From the NCBI RefSeq assembly GCF_000949635.1, contig NZ_BAFN01000001.1:1922001-1986000 (forward strand): DNA of 64,000 bases. Direction: 5' to 3'. The notes under the pieces were generated by a model, which saw only the letters and a list, made by a program, of their open reading frames with translations, was not told the DNA's origin and made no database searches. This document shows, one piece after another, positions 45,343 to 56,527 of the stretch. The first letter of the stretch is position 1. Every line of letters starts with the position of its first letter. Position numbers and translations under genes: made by a program. This DNA comes from Candidatus Brocadia sinica JPN1 (GTDB lineage Bacteria; Planctomycetota; Brocadiia; Brocadiales; Brocadiaceae).

Positions 45343-45378
45343 GTTTACCGAACATCCTGGCAGTAAGGCTTTTTTTTT
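45324..45378 (+). terminator. Riboswitch-controlled terminator
   Basis: GCCTTACTGCC and GATGT pair with ACATC and GGCAGTAAGGC around GTTTACCGA, followed by nine T residues (45370-45378). The ribosome site of the next gene starts right after the T-run. Confidence 0.92.
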
Positions 45379-45392
45379 AAGGAGTTATGCCT

Positions 45393-46118
45393 ATGCGTTT
45401 ACTATTTTCCATAGCAGGTGTCTTGTTCATTGTTCTTCTGACCTCCGTTTTTTCTTTTGCGATTGGGAAAGGGCCGGAAGATTCTGATTCAGATATGGCT
45501 ATTTATGAATACGGTGAAAGGGTGCTTCAGGATCTAAAGAATCAGTTCGATACAGGTCTATTGAGAGAGTGTATGGGGTTTTATCTGGATAACCAACAGT
45601 ATGATAGTCCACAGGGAAGTTACAATAAGGCTATTCGTCTCGGTTATCAAATCGTCAACATTGATCGCCGGGATATTGACACGTATACAACTGTGGCCTG
45701 GCTTTTGTGGTCTAAATGGGTGTGTTGGACCAAAAAACCAAATGGAATGCCTGATGGTGAGGGAAAGGCTGATGAAGCTGTCGAACTTTTGAATTGGGGA
45801 AAACAGTGGAACCAGAAATCTGCACTTTTTTATAAAGAGTCTGCGGACACGATATGGCCGTTGGCGAAATATTATCGTGCAGATCTTTATGATTTTGTAA
45901 TCGAAAACTATCGAAAAGCAGATCTTTTGGCGGGGGGAAACGACCTTCTGAAAGTCAGGGTACGTTTGAACCTTGGTCATATCTATCGCCAAATTGGCAA
46001 GAAAAAACCGGCCATGTATTGGTATCAAAGGGTTCTTGAGCTTGCCCCCAACAATGAGGTGGCTGACCGTTATTTTGCTCATTTGGAAAATGAACTTGAT
46101 AGAAAAAATCTACGATGA
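45393..46118 (+). CDS. Exported TPR-repeat protein under c-di-GMP riboswitch control
   Basis: The second ATG (45393) lies 8 bases after GGAG, a better spacing than the ATG at 45387. Residues 1-24 are a signal peptide or single anchor (LLFSIAGVLFIVLLTSVFSF). The rest is helical with TPR-like units, for example AIRLGYQIVNIDRRDIDTYT, AVELLNWGKQWNQKSALFY, and LNLGHIYRQIGKKKPAMYWY with QRVLELAPNNEVADRY. No enzyme motif. c-di-GMP control suggests a role in attachment, matrix or surface assembly. Single gene; a 244-base gap with no clear feature follows. Confidence 0.8.
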   Translation: MRLLFSIAGVLFIVLLTSVFSFAIGKGPEDSDSDMAIYEYGERVLQDLKNQFDTGLLRECMGFYLDNQQYDSPQGSYNKAIRLGYQIVNIDRRDIDTYTTVAWLLWSKWVCWTKKPNGMPDGEGKADEAVELLNWGKQWNQKSALFYKESADTIWPLAKYYRADLYDFVIENYRKADLLAGGNDLLKVRVRLNLGHIYRQIGKKKPAMYWYQRVLELAPNNEVADRYFAHLENELDRKNLR

Positions 46119-46362
46119 TAATTGTAAATACGGAAATTAAACGTACATTGAATAGTCTAAAACCGCAAGCTTATCTTTTACATTTTATATTGCGTTTGTT
46201 TATGTTATAATAATATACTTTTCATAAAGAAAAAGAATGATTAATGGTACGGTATATATATTTTTTCAGCATTTTCCGATTAGCGGTTACAAACTTTGAT
46301 AAATTACGGAAGAAAATTTTTTCTTACTCCTTATATCTGACCGAAAATATTAAGGAAGCATA

Positions 46363-47841
46363 ATGAATATACTATTGATATACCCTGAGTTCCCCGATAC
46401 ATTTTGGAGTTTCAAACACGCACTTAAGTTTATACGCAAAAAGGCATCCTTTCCACCACTAGGACTCCTGACAGTTGCTGCAATGCTACCGCCAGAGTGG
46501 TCAAAGCGTTTGGTCGACGTCAATGTGACAAGGCTCACGGATAAAGATCTTGCATGGGCGGATTATGCGTTTATCAGTAGTATGGTTGTACAAAGAATAT
46601 CTGCTCGGCATATTATCAGGCGTTGCAGGGAAGCCAATGTCAAAGTGGTTGCCGGAGGGCCTTTATTCACGAGCGAACATGAACAATTTGAGGATGTCGA
46701 TCATTTTGTACTCAATGAAGCAGAGATGACCCTGCCATCCTTTTTGGAAGACCTGAAGAATAATTGCGCCAGGCGTACTTACAGCACATCTCATTTCGCT
46801 GATATTCGAAAAACACCGGCGCCTCTTTGGGAATTAGCCGATCTGAGACAATACGCCTCGATGAGCATACAGTACTCCCGTGGTTGTCCATACCACTGCG
46901 AGTTCTGCAACGTGACGGCATTGTTTGGGCGAAGTCCACGTACCAAAACTGCCGAACAAATTGTTGCTGAGATGGACAGTTTCTATCGTCTGGGGTGGCG
47001 TGGACCCGTATTCTTTGTCGATGATAATCTCATTGGAAACAAAAAAGACCTCAAGAACGAATTGCTGCCTGCTTTAATTAAATGGCAAAGAGAGCATGTG
47101 TCAATACCGTTTCACACCGAAGTCTCCATCAACCTGGCTGATGATGAATCCCTGATGCAAATGATGTCTGACGCAGGATTCGACGCGGTTTTTGTGGGGA
47201 TTGAGACGCCGGATACGGATAGCCTGGCGGAATGTAACAAAAAACAGAACAAAAACCGTAACCTGATTGAAGACGTGCGGCGTATTCAGCGAGCCGGACT
47301 GCAAGTACAAGCAGGCTTTATCGTAGGTTTTGACAATGATACGCCATCCATTTTTCAGCGACAAATTGATTTTATACAGAAAAGCGGGATTGTGTCGGCG
47401 ATGATTGGCCTGCTTCAGGCTCCGGCAGGGACAAAGCTCTATGAACGTCTAAAGCGGGAGGGGCGTTTGCTTGGGCAGATGTCGGGGGACAATGTAGACG
47501 GTACAACGAACATTATTCCTACCATGGACATTGATACATTCCGGGAAGGATATAAAAATATATTGAGATACATTTATTCTCCCGAAAACTATTATCAGCG
47601 CATAAAGACCTTCTTCCGGGAATATAAAGCGCCAAAGATTAAAGCTCAATTTACATTCAATCATATACTGGCGTTATTTCGCGCCATCTACCACCTCGGT
47701 ATCCTGGGCAATGAACGCGTCCAATTTTGGGAACTCTTGTTGTGGACGTACTTTCACCGTCGCGAATTATTACCATTATCCATTACTCTTGCAGTTTATG
47801 GATACCACTTCCGCAAAGTCAGTAAATTACACGTTCTTTAA
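46363..47841 (+). CDS. B12-binding-domain radical SAM protein (DUF4070 type)
   Basis: N-terminal Rossmann-like cobalamin-binding domain (PPLGLLTVAAMLP, VVAGGPLFTSEHEQF) without the usual DxHxxG histidine motif, then the radical SAM cluster C175, C179, C182 in SRGCPYHCEFCNV. FVDDNLIGNKKD and IETPDTDSLAECNKKQN are typical of this group, and the C-terminal 120 residues match the DUF4070-like region (YSPENYYQRIKTFF). Members act on lipids, hopanoids or cofactors; the substrate here is unknown. 492 residues, complete; start follows TAAGGAAG. Confidence 0.88.
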   Translation: MNILLIYPEFPDTFWSFKHALKFIRKKASFPPLGLLTVAAMLPPEWSKRLVDVNVTRLTDKDLAWADYAFISSMVVQRISARHIIRRCREANVKVVAGGPLFTSEHEQFEDVDHFVLNEAEMTLPSFLEDLKNNCARRTYSTSHFADIRKTPAPLWELADLRQYASMSIQYSRGCPYHCEFCNVTALFGRSPRTKTAEQIVAEMDSFYRLGWRGPVFFVDDNLIGNKKDLKNELLPALIKWQREHVSIPFHTEVSINLADDESLMQMMSDAGFDAVFVGIETPDTDSLAECNKKQNKNRNLIEDVRRIQRAGLQVQAGFIVGFDNDTPSIFQRQIDFIQKSGIVSAMIGLLQAPAGTKLYERLKREGRLLGQMSGDNVDGTTNIIPTMDIDTFREGYKNILRYIYSPENYYQRIKTFFREYKAPKIKAQFTFNHILALFRAIYHLGILGNERVQFWELLLWTYFHRRELLPLSITLAVYGYHFRKVSKLHVL

Positions 47842-48053
47842 TCCCAAATGCTCAGACCCTCTTAATCTAAAACTGAAATTGAGCGATTTCAGTTTCAGGT
47901 GTATCCCCTTATTGTTGATTCCGCCTTCGATTTGAGACATACAGTGAGGAAGTAAAACTCATACATAGGAAATTGGTAGGATTGGTATTACTGAACTTGA
48001 CATCGAAAACTATTGATGGTAAATTATATCACTGGGAAAAGGTAATCTTATAA

Positions 48054-49325
<1,272 letters not shown>

Positions 49326-49354
49326 AGTGGATAGGTCAGAATCAAAGTATTTTA

Positions 49355-49393
49355 GATTTACGATTTCGAATTTTGGATTTCAAATCGTAAATC
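49355..49393. repeat. Short inverted repeat between ahcY and DUF1015 gene
   Basis: GATTTACGATTT (49355-49366) and AAATCGTAAATC (49382-49393) are exact complements; further ATAAATCGCAAATTT copies follow up to the next start codon. No T-run, so probably a dispersed AT-rich repeat. Confidence 0.55.
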
Positions 49394-49418
49394 GCACATC
49401 ATAAATCGCAAATTTACT

Positions 49419-50735
49419 ATGGCCATTATAAAACCGTTTCGGGGGTTACGGTACAATCAAGACATCATTACGGACATTTCATCCGTTGTGACACCACCTT
49501 ACGATGTAATCTCACCTCAGGATCAAGAGCGATATTATCAGATTCACCCCAATAATATCATTCGTTTGGATTTGGGAAAGGGCTTCCTCGGCGATACAGA
49601 AGAAAACAACAAATATACCCGTGCTGCTGAATTTCTCAAGAGTTGGAGGGAAAAAGGCATCCTTAAACAGGAAGATGCCCCGGCAATTTATATTTACGAT
49701 CAGGAATTTTTGTCTGGCAACAGATGGCTGGCCAGAAGAGGATTTATTTCATTAGTAAAGCTGGAGCCTTTTGATAAAGGATACATCTACCCCCATGAGC
49801 AAACACTTCCTGGCCCGAAGGCAGACCGCTTGAAACTTACCCAATCGTGCCGGGCCAACCTCAGTTCCATTTTTGCCCTTTTCCCGGACGAGAATAACGC
49901 AATCGATTCTTATCTGTCAACGACAACTGTCACAAGACCAGAGGTGGATTTTACAGACGATACCGGAGTGAAAAACAAGCTTTGGGTGATAAAGGAAAAA
50001 CAGACCATCGATAAATTAGTTACCCTCATGAAGGAAAAACCCCTTTTTATTGCAGATGGACACCATCGCTACGAAACTGCATTGGTTTACAAAGAACAAA
50101 TGCATAAGGAAAATAGCCAATCCGGAAATGATTTGCCTTCAGATTATGTAATGATGGTATGCGTATCGATGAACAATAACGGGTTGAAGATATTGCCTGC
50201 TCATCGGCTCGTATGCAATATAAGGGATTATCACCTCGACCGTATTTTAAAGTCGTTACAAGAGTCTTTTACGGTCGAACTGCTAGGCAAGGGATGTGCG
50301 GTAGAGGATTTTATGTCACAACTCAACAATGAAACCAAAGGCCACACTTTTGTAATGTATGTTGGTCAGGAAAATGCCTATTATAAATTGCGGCTCAGCA
50401 ATGAAAAAGTACTGGATATGGCATTTACTAATAACCATCCCGAATGGAAACACCTTGATGCAGGTATTCTTCATGGCATGATTATCGACAAAATATTGGG
50501 TATAAATTCTAACGATGTGACCTTGAAAGATTACGTGAAATATGTGAAGGATGAAGCAGAAGCCGTATCGCTTGTACGATCCGGCCAGTATCAATTGGCC
50601 TTCTTTCTTAACCCAACGCGTATTGAACAGGTAAGAGAAATTGCTATGGCGCGCAAGGTCATGCCCCCAAAATCAACGTACTTTTATCCGAAATTAATAA
50701 CGGGTATTGTAATAAACAGTCTGAATTCTATTTAA
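49419..50735 (+). CDS. DUF1015 family protein
   Basis: Starts MAIIKPFRGLRYN and continues VVTPPYDVISPQDQERYY, the DUF1015 N-terminal signature; FIADGHHRYETALVYKEQM and the last third with DAGILHGMIIDKILGI are also typical. 438 residues, cytoplasmic. Some members are proposed to be serine or amino-acid kinases (SerK-related), but that does not follow for all. Frequently found near ahcY or serine/phosphoglycerate genes. No ribosome site is obvious in the repeat-rich 93-base gap after ahcY. Confidence 0.88.
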   Translation: MAIIKPFRGLRYNQDIITDISSVVTPPYDVISPQDQERYYQIHPNNIIRLDLGKGFLGDTEENNKYTRAAEFLKSWREKGILKQEDAPAIYIYDQEFLSGNRWLARRGFISLVKLEPFDKGYIYPHEQTLPGPKADRLKLTQSCRANLSSIFALFPDENNAIDSYLSTTTVTRPEVDFTDDTGVKNKLWVIKEKQTIDKLVTLMKEKPLFIADGHHRYETALVYKEQMHKENSQSGNDLPSDYVMMVCVSMNNNGLKILPAHRLVCNIRDYHLDRILKSLQESFTVELLGKGCAVEDFMSQLNNETKGHTFVMYVGQENAYYKLRLSNEKVLDMAFTNNHPEWKHLDAGILHGMIIDKILGINSNDVTLKDYVKYVKDEAEAVSLVRSGQYQLAFFLNPTRIEQVREIAMARKVMPPKSTYFYPKLITGIVINSLNSI

Positions 50736-51026
50736 GCTATAAAAATTAACGCAATTTGTAGCTGCACCGCTTTAGTCTGCATTCCATTTTCTTTTTTAAA
50801 CTACAATTTCCAGGCTTAGCTTGTTGTAATTCGCTGTTGGTATAGATTTTCTCCTCCCCTCTTTATATCGTTATAAAAATCTTCGAAAAGCTTATCTACG
50901 TTTTTAAACACGCAGACTGCTCCTTTATTTAAGACGCTATCTTTTTTAATTTTGTGGACACATTGGGGGAGGTTTTTTGAGGGGGGTTAAAAACGCTAAG
51001 TCGTTGACTTATAAATGTATAAAAAA

Positions 51027-51100
51027 CGAGGCCGACGGGACTCGAACCCGCAACATCCAGATCGACAGTCTGGTACTCTAACCAATTGAGCTACGGCCCC
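51027..51100 (-). tRNA. tRNA-Asp (GTC)
   Basis: Cloverleaf with 7-base acceptor GGGGCCG/CGGCCTC, anticodon arm CCAGA-CTGTCGA-TCTGG giving GTC, and TTCGAGT T-loop. CCA is not encoded. A T-run follows directly. Read on the minus strand, downstream of tRNA-Val. Confidence 0.95.
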
Positions 51101-51141
51101 AGAATTTTCATCGATTACGCAATTTGTGTTGACAATAATGG

Positions 51142-51215
51142 TGGGCGATATAGGACTCGAACCTATGACCCCTTGCTTGTAAGGCAAGTGCTCTAGCCAA
51201 TTGAGCTAATCGCCC
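51142..51215 (-). tRNA. tRNA-Val (TAC)
   Basis: Acceptor GGGCGAT/ATCGCCC, anticodon arm CTTGC-CTTACAA-GCAAG giving TAC, TTCGAGT T-loop. The discriminator A is followed by an encoded CCA at 51139-51141. 41 bases ahead of tRNA-Asp in the transcript, so they are probably processed from one RNA. Confidence 0.95.
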
Positions 51216-51279
51216 ATATGAGATTATAAAGTATATCATCTCATTTTTTATGAGTCAACAGAATTCTAACGTTTGAATT

Positions 51280-52761
51280 TTACCGTTTCCAGAGAATAGG
51301 TAAAAATATGAGGATTAAACTATAAATTTCCAGCCTTCCTAAGAGCATACAGAAACTTAAGATCCACTTGCCGGCATAAGCAATTTCACTATAGTTAGCC
51401 ATAGGACCGACCTTCGCCAAACCAGGTCCACAGTTGGCCATGCATGTCGCCACAGCGGAAAAGGCAGTAATTATGTCCGTATTTAAGGCCATTAATGCCA
51501 GTGTAGAAATACCAAAAAAACCTAAATATACGACGAAGAATACAGAACTTTCTGTAATAATTTCTTCACTTACGGACTCGCCATTGAGTTTTACGTGTTT
51601 TACCATGCGTGGCCTTAATATCCTGCCAAATTCCCTTGCACTTGATTTTAGCATCAATAGTATCCGAACGCATTTTATACCGCCACCTGTCGAACCAGCG
51701 CATGCGCCAATAAACATTAATAAAACCAGGAGAAATCTGGGGGCATTTGGCCATAAGTCAAAATCGGTAGAAACATGGCCAGTTCCGGTACATACAGTTA
51801 TCACTTGAAAAAAGGCGTATCGAAAAGAATTTCCCAAATCGTAATAACGGTTGTCCTTGATTCCACCATTATACGATTCCGGTTGGCTGAAATATAAAGT
51901 CGTCGCTATAAATACAATTGCCATCAAAATTAATCCGGCAAAAAATCGAAGCTCTGAATTTTTAAAAACCTTTTTAAATTCTTTTTGAAAACACTTGTAA
52001 TAAAGTGCAAAGTTACATCCGCAGATAAACATGAAGGCTGCTACTGCAATTTCAATATAGAGGCTGTTATAATATGCAATACTCGTATTTTTCGTGGAAA
52101 AGCCAGCAGTAGAGACGGTGCTGAAAGTATGACATACCGCATCGAAGATAGGCATACCTCCGCAGAAGAGAGTCAATATCATTGAGGCAGTGATGGCGAG
52201 ATAGATGTACCATAGTAATTTTGCAGTTTCACCTATTCTTGGTTTTAGCCTGTCAGCAGTAGGACCGCTAACTTCAGCACTAAAAAGCTGATAACCGCTT
52301 ACACCCATAGCGGGGAGGAGGGCAACGAAGACGACGATAATTCCCATACCGCCCACCCAGCAAGTAAATGCCCTCCAAAAAAGGATGCTCTGAGGTAGTA
52401 TTTCTACTTCTTTAAAAATGGATGCCCCAGTGGTTGTAAAACCACTGGTCGTTTCAAAAACAGCATCACAATACGTGGTGCATGCACCTGAATACCAGAA
52501 AGGAAGGGCGCTTAGCAAGATACATATGATCCAGCTGAGTGTTACAATGGCAATACCCTCTCGAATGCCAATATCTTCTTTTTTTCTAAAAAATGCCTTG
52601 CTTAAACCACCGAAAATACCCGTGACAATGATGGTATAAACAAATGCCCACATAGCGGCGTCTTCTTTATAATAAAAAGCCACACCTAGTGGAACCAGGA
52701 GGATACCGGCCAGCATAAGCACAAGGTTACCTACGGTGTACAATACAATGGAGATTTTCAT
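51280..52761 (-). CDS. trkH: TrkH/KtrB-type potassium uptake channel subunit
   Basis: Membrane protein of 493 residues with about 8-10 long helices in four MPM repeats. Pore-loop segments are visible: TTSGFTTTGASIF (P1), TFSTVSTAGFSTKN (P2), TVCTGTGHVSTDFDL (P3) and SAVATCMANCGPGL (P4). The glycines of the K+ filter are kept. Works with the cytoplasmic TrkA gate encoded just upstream in the same operon, 32 bases away. N-terminal MKISIVLYTVGNLVLMLAG is the first helix, not a cleaved signal. Confidence 0.92.
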   Translation of the reverse strand: MKISIVLYTVGNLVLMLAGILLVPLGVAFYYKEDAAMWAFVYTIIVTGIFGGLSKAFFRKKEDIGIREGIAIVTLSWIICILLSALPFWYSGACTTYCDAVFETTSGFTTTGASIFKEVEILPQSILFWRAFTCWVGGMGIIVVFVALLPAMGVSGYQLFSAEVSGPTADRLKPRIGETAKLLWYIYLAITASMILTLFCGGMPIFDAVCHTFSTVSTAGFSTKNTSIAYYNSLYIEIAVAAFMFICGCNFALYYKCFQKEFKKVFKNSELRFFAGLILMAIVFIATTLYFSQPESYNGGIKDNRYYDLGNSFRYAFFQVITVCTGTGHVSTDFDLWPNAPRFLLVLLMFIGACAGSTGGGIKCVRILLMLKSSAREFGRILRPRMVKHVKLNGESVSEEIITESSVFFVVYLGFFGISTLALMALNTDIITAFSAVATCMANCGPGLAKVGPMANYSEIAYAGKWILSFCMLLGRLEIYSLILIFLPILWKR

Positions 52762-52793
52762 AAGCGCTGTATTCTCGAAATATGAATTTCTGT

Positions 52794-54149
52794 TCAGTCT
52801 TTTTTCGTAACGAAAAGGGATTGAACCTTTTCGAGAGCATTAGGGAGGGCAAAGACGATGACTCTTTCGTCAGGATTAATGATGGTATTACCTGCAGGTA
52901 TTTGCATGACACCTTCACGCACAATAGCGCCAAGGATAGAGCCTTGTGGAAAAGATATATCTCTGAGTGGTTTACCCACGATCTTAGAGCCATCTTCGGC
53001 AACTAACTCTATGGCCTCGGCCTCACTCTGATGAAATTTTACAACGGAAAGTGTATGGCCGCGTCGAATATACTGCAATATAGAACCCACCGTAATAAGC
53101 CGTGGATTTATTACAATGTCCATACCTAAAGAATTGATAATTGGCACGAATGTCGGGTCTACCGTAAGTACGATTGCCTTTTTTGCACCAAGTCTTTTGG
53201 CCAATAACGAAGACAGGATATTCGTCTGTTCATTTTCAGACAAAGCTACAAAGAAATCAACGATATCAATAGACGATTCCTTCAGGAGGTCAATATCCAG
53301 TGCGTCTCCCTGAAGTATGATCGTTTTATCAAGAACCCTGGCAGCTTGCTGTGTTTTTTCCTTATCAGGTTCAATTATGGTAACCCCGATTTTCAGGTCT
53401 TCCAGTTTTTTTGCCAGCTCAAGGCTTGCACGATTTACGCCATAAATAGTGATCTTTTCAACCTCGTCTGCACGCCTGTTGACCATCGGCAAGAAGTAAG
53501 GCAATGCTTCTCTGGCCACGAGTACAAAGATGTTGTCGTGCGGGAGTATCTTGGTTTCTCCAGTCGGAATAACCATCTCTTCATTTCGCTGAATGCCAAC
53601 GATAAGGAAAGAATCAGTAGACTCGATTTCTTTTAATTCAGAGAGTTTTTTCCCTGCTATGGGGGCATCTCCAGGCACATTAAACCCTCTCAGGAGGATA
53701 TCTCCTTCGGTAAAATCGGCTACATAAATGGCCCCAGGAGTTCCAATAATGTTCAAAATAGAATTAATGGTAATTTTTTCCGGATTCACAATGTGATCTA
53801 TATGGAATCCGTTTCGACGTAAAAACGGTTGTTCATCAGTAAATTCAGGACTTCTTATCCTGGCGATCTTGGTTTTGACATCATAACTGTGAGCAATCGT
53901 GCATACCACCATGTTGATCTCGTCGCTGTTTGTAACGGCCAATACCATATCGGTATTTTTTATTCCAGCATCTTCAAGGACTATGGGAGAGCTGGCGCTT
54001 CCTGAAACAACAAAGACATCCAACTTTTCACTGATCCGTTTTACAAGCTCCTGATCTTTTTCTACAACGGAGATATCGTGTCCTTCTTTTGATAATTGCT
54101 TTGCCAGATTAAATCCAACAGCTCCGGCACCGACAATAAGTATTTTCAT
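52794..54149 (-). CDS. trkA: Trk system NAD-binding regulatory subunit TrkA
   Basis: Two RCK_N plus RCK_C pairs: the first Rossmann motif is GAGAVGFNLAKQLSKEGHD (residues 6-24) and the second starts near 232 with YGVNRASLELAKKLE. Residue DMVLAVTNSDEINM is the usual nucleotide-site region. 451 residues, full length. Binds NAD(H)/ATP and gates TrkH. Middle gene of the operon, 26 bases after the lipoprotein gene. Confidence 0.94.
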   Translation of the reverse strand: MKILIVGAGAVGFNLAKQLSKEGHDISVVEKDQELVKRISEKLDVFVVSGSASSPIVLEDAGIKNTDMVLAVTNSDEINMVVCTIAHSYDVKTKIARIRSPEFTDEQPFLRRNGFHIDHIVNPEKITINSILNIIGTPGAIYVADFTEGDILLRGFNVPGDAPIAGKKLSELKEIESTDSFLIVGIQRNEEMVIPTGETKILPHDNIFVLVAREALPYFLPMVNRRADEVEKITIYGVNRASLELAKKLEDLKIGVTIIEPDKEKTQQAARVLDKTIILQGDALDIDLLKESSIDIVDFFVALSENEQTNILSSLLAKRLGAKKAIVLTVDPTFVPIINSLGMDIVINPRLITVGSILQYIRRGHTLSVVKFHQSEAEAIELVAEDGSKIVGKPLRDISFPQGSILGAIVREGVMQIPAGNTIINPDERVIVFALPNALEKVQSLFVTKKD

Positions 54150-54175
54150 GTTCGTAATGGATACCTCAAACCAAA

Positions 54176-56293
54176 TTACTCTTTATCCTGAAAACCGGCG
54201 GTTTGTTCTGCTCCTGAAATCTGGCTTACCCTGTCAGATTTGGCCAAATCTTCTAAGCACTTTTCTCCCAGTTCCTGAAATTGAGACTTAAATGTTTCCC
54301 CGCCAAAACTGGGATCCTCTTTTTGCAAGCCATCAATGAGATTCTTCACATGTTCAAACTTTCCCTGATCAAACATGGTCCTGGCAATATCTAAACGACC
54401 CTGCCAATAAAGTTGATTATTTTGTGGTGTTTCTTTGATCCATGTTGAGTACCATTCCAAAGCACGGTCATATTGCTTCATTTCTTTTAAACACTGGATG
54501 AGTTCCGATTTTATTGTATCGTCGCCGGGTGATCGCTTCATCATTTCCTCGTAAAGGTCAAGCGCCTTTGGCCAATCTTTTATTGCGGACAGCGTTTTAG
54601 CTAACTTGATTTTCGTTTGTGAAATCTTTTCCTGCAGTTCAGGTTGTTTTGAGTATTCGGTAATTTGTCTTTCAAGAAGGGTTACTGCCCTTTTATAATC
54701 CTTGTTGGTATAAAAGGTAGTTGCCACAGTATCCAGGGTATCAAAATTCATTTTCTTAATATTGACCAGAGATTCTGCAGCTTGTTCTGCCACGCGTTTA
54801 TCCATATCCTGAAGTGCTTTTATCAGCGATTCCATAGCCTGTTCATTTCCGATCTGTCCTAATGCCGTCACGGCGGATTCTCTTACCCGAGCGCTGGTAT
54901 CCGAGAGTAATTTGACGAGAGATTCTACACAAACAGGGTCGCCGATTTTACCCAAACTATCGGCAGCGTACCAGCGCACACGCTCCTGTTCGTCACTCAG
55001 GACGGCAATGAGAGGTTCCACAGCGCGGGCATCACGAAGCTTTCCAAGGGATGCGGCCGTACACTCTCTTACTTTTGATTCTTTGTGTGTTAAAAAGACA
55101 ATCAAAGGTTCGACAGCCCTTGTGTCACCGATTTGCCCCAGAGCTTCGACAAGAGAACATACAATAGACAAATTCGTATTATTGTTTAATGCCGAAATTA
55201 AAGCCTCTACTGCTTCATGTTTTCCTAATTGGCCTAATGACTTGGCGGCCTTTTCACTGACAACCATACTCTCGTCATTTAGGGTATGGATTAAGGGTTT
55301 CACAGCCCTCTCATCACCAATTTCTCCCAGTGCCTGAACTACAACAATACGGACCTCTTCCTCTTTATCTGAAATAGCATCGATCAATACATCGATTACC
55401 GTGGGGTCTTTGATCTTTACTAATTCTTTTGCTGCAAATATTCTTACTTCCGGGTATTCACTCCTGATGGCATCAATTAATGGTTTTGTGTCCGTTTTAT
55501 CAGGCCGAATTTCGAGCAGTTTGATTGACTTTTGAGCCACTTCAAGTTCCATCGCTGCGATCTTTGATTCCAGTTGTTTTGCGTTTTCTTCCTGCTTTAA
55601 TACGATATCCTCCATCCATTGTTCCCGCGTTTTTGCCTTGTTGAGAAGCCACCATTCATTCCACCACACTATATCATTACTGCTGGCTAACTTGGTAATT
55701 TTTTCCAAAGATTTCTTTGCGGCTTCTCTCACGCCCCTGTCATCCATTGCCAGCATTTGAATCAGAGGCTCGACCGCATCCCGGTCATTTGTATTACCCA
55801 TGGCCTTTGCTAACATGATTTTTGCATTCAGAGATCGTTGTGGATCCAGTAGCGCCTCCGACATCATCTGGATAGACTTTTTTGTTTTTAATTCCCCGAG
55901 GGTCTCTGCCGAAGCTGTTTGTATTGCAACAGAATCGCTGTCCAGCAATTCAATCAGGATATCAGCCGCACAATCATCCTTGGTAAATCCAAATGCTTTG
56001 ATAACCGATATCTTAACATCGTCACGCTCTTTGTCGTCTTTTAATATCCTTATGAGCGGTTCCTGTGCGTTGAGAAGGTTTAGGCCCAATAAAGAAACGG
56101 CCGCCGAGCTTCGTATCGTAGGGTCATTGGAATGCAACTGCTCTGTCCACTCGTCCAACTTGCGCCGGAGTTCAATGGCGGTCTTCAGATGTACCTTTTC
56201 AATTGCAACCTTTCTCGAAATTGCGGAGCATCCTGTCAGTAAACTTACAGATATGAGTAATGTACTACAAAATGTTTGTGTTATTTTTTGCAT
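54176..56293 (-). CDS. HEAT/PBS-repeat and TPR lipoprotein
   Basis: Lipoprotein signal with lipobox LTGC at about residues 19-22. From about 55 to 500 runs a chain of HEAT/armadillo-like repeats with the consensus AVEPLIxxLxDxxxxVRxxAAxSLGxIGD (single units such as EQVRWYAADSLGKIGD and ARVRESAVTALGQIGNEQA). A coiled stretch near 230-260 interrupts them. The last 170 residues are TPR-like (LDLYEEMMKRSPGDDTIKSE, ALEWYSTWIKETPQNNQLY). A scaffold on the outer face of a membrane seems likely. First gene of the trkA-trkH operon, an unusual partnership. Confidence 0.85.
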   Translation of the reverse strand: MQKITQTFCSTLLISVSLLTGCSAISRKVAIEKVHLKTAIELRRKLDEWTEQLHSNDPTIRSSAAVSLLGLNLLNAQEPLIRILKDDKERDDVKISVIKAFGFTKDDCAADILIELLDSDSVAIQTASAETLGELKTKKSIQMMSEALLDPQRSLNAKIMLAKAMGNTNDRDAVEPLIQMLAMDDRGVREAAKKSLEKITKLASSNDIVWWNEWWLLNKAKTREQWMEDIVLKQEENAKQLESKIAAMELEVAQKSIKLLEIRPDKTDTKPLIDAIRSEYPEVRIFAAKELVKIKDPTVIDVLIDAISDKEEEVRIVVVQALGEIGDERAVKPLIHTLNDESMVVSEKAAKSLGQLGKHEAVEALISALNNNTNLSIVCSLVEALGQIGDTRAVEPLIVFLTHKESKVRECTAASLGKLRDARAVEPLIAVLSDEQERVRWYAADSLGKIGDPVCVESLVKLLSDTSARVRESAVTALGQIGNEQAMESLIKALQDMDKRVAEQAAESLVNIKKMNFDTLDTVATTFYTNKDYKRAVTLLERQITEYSKQPELQEKISQTKIKLAKTLSAIKDWPKALDLYEEMMKRSPGDDTIKSELIQCLKEMKQYDRALEWYSTWIKETPQNNQLYWQGRLDIARTMFDQGKFEHVKNLIDGLQKEDPSFGGETFKSQFQELGEKCLEDLAKSDRVSQISGAEQTAGFQDKE

Positions 56294-56527
56294 AAGTACA
56301 AATATTTACAATCAATTGTATACTGTTATCTTGTATAGGAAAAGGCAGCATTCGGCGAGAGCATGTAATGTAGTTGTTATGGAGTAATAAAAATAGTAAC
56401 AGATTTTACTTTCTCAGTCAATATAAAAGACAAACCGGAAACATGTTAAGCACTCACGGCAGAACATGCGCCACGCAACCCGACATATGTTTCTCAATTT
56501 TGGTTGTGGATACACCGCATCAAGTTA

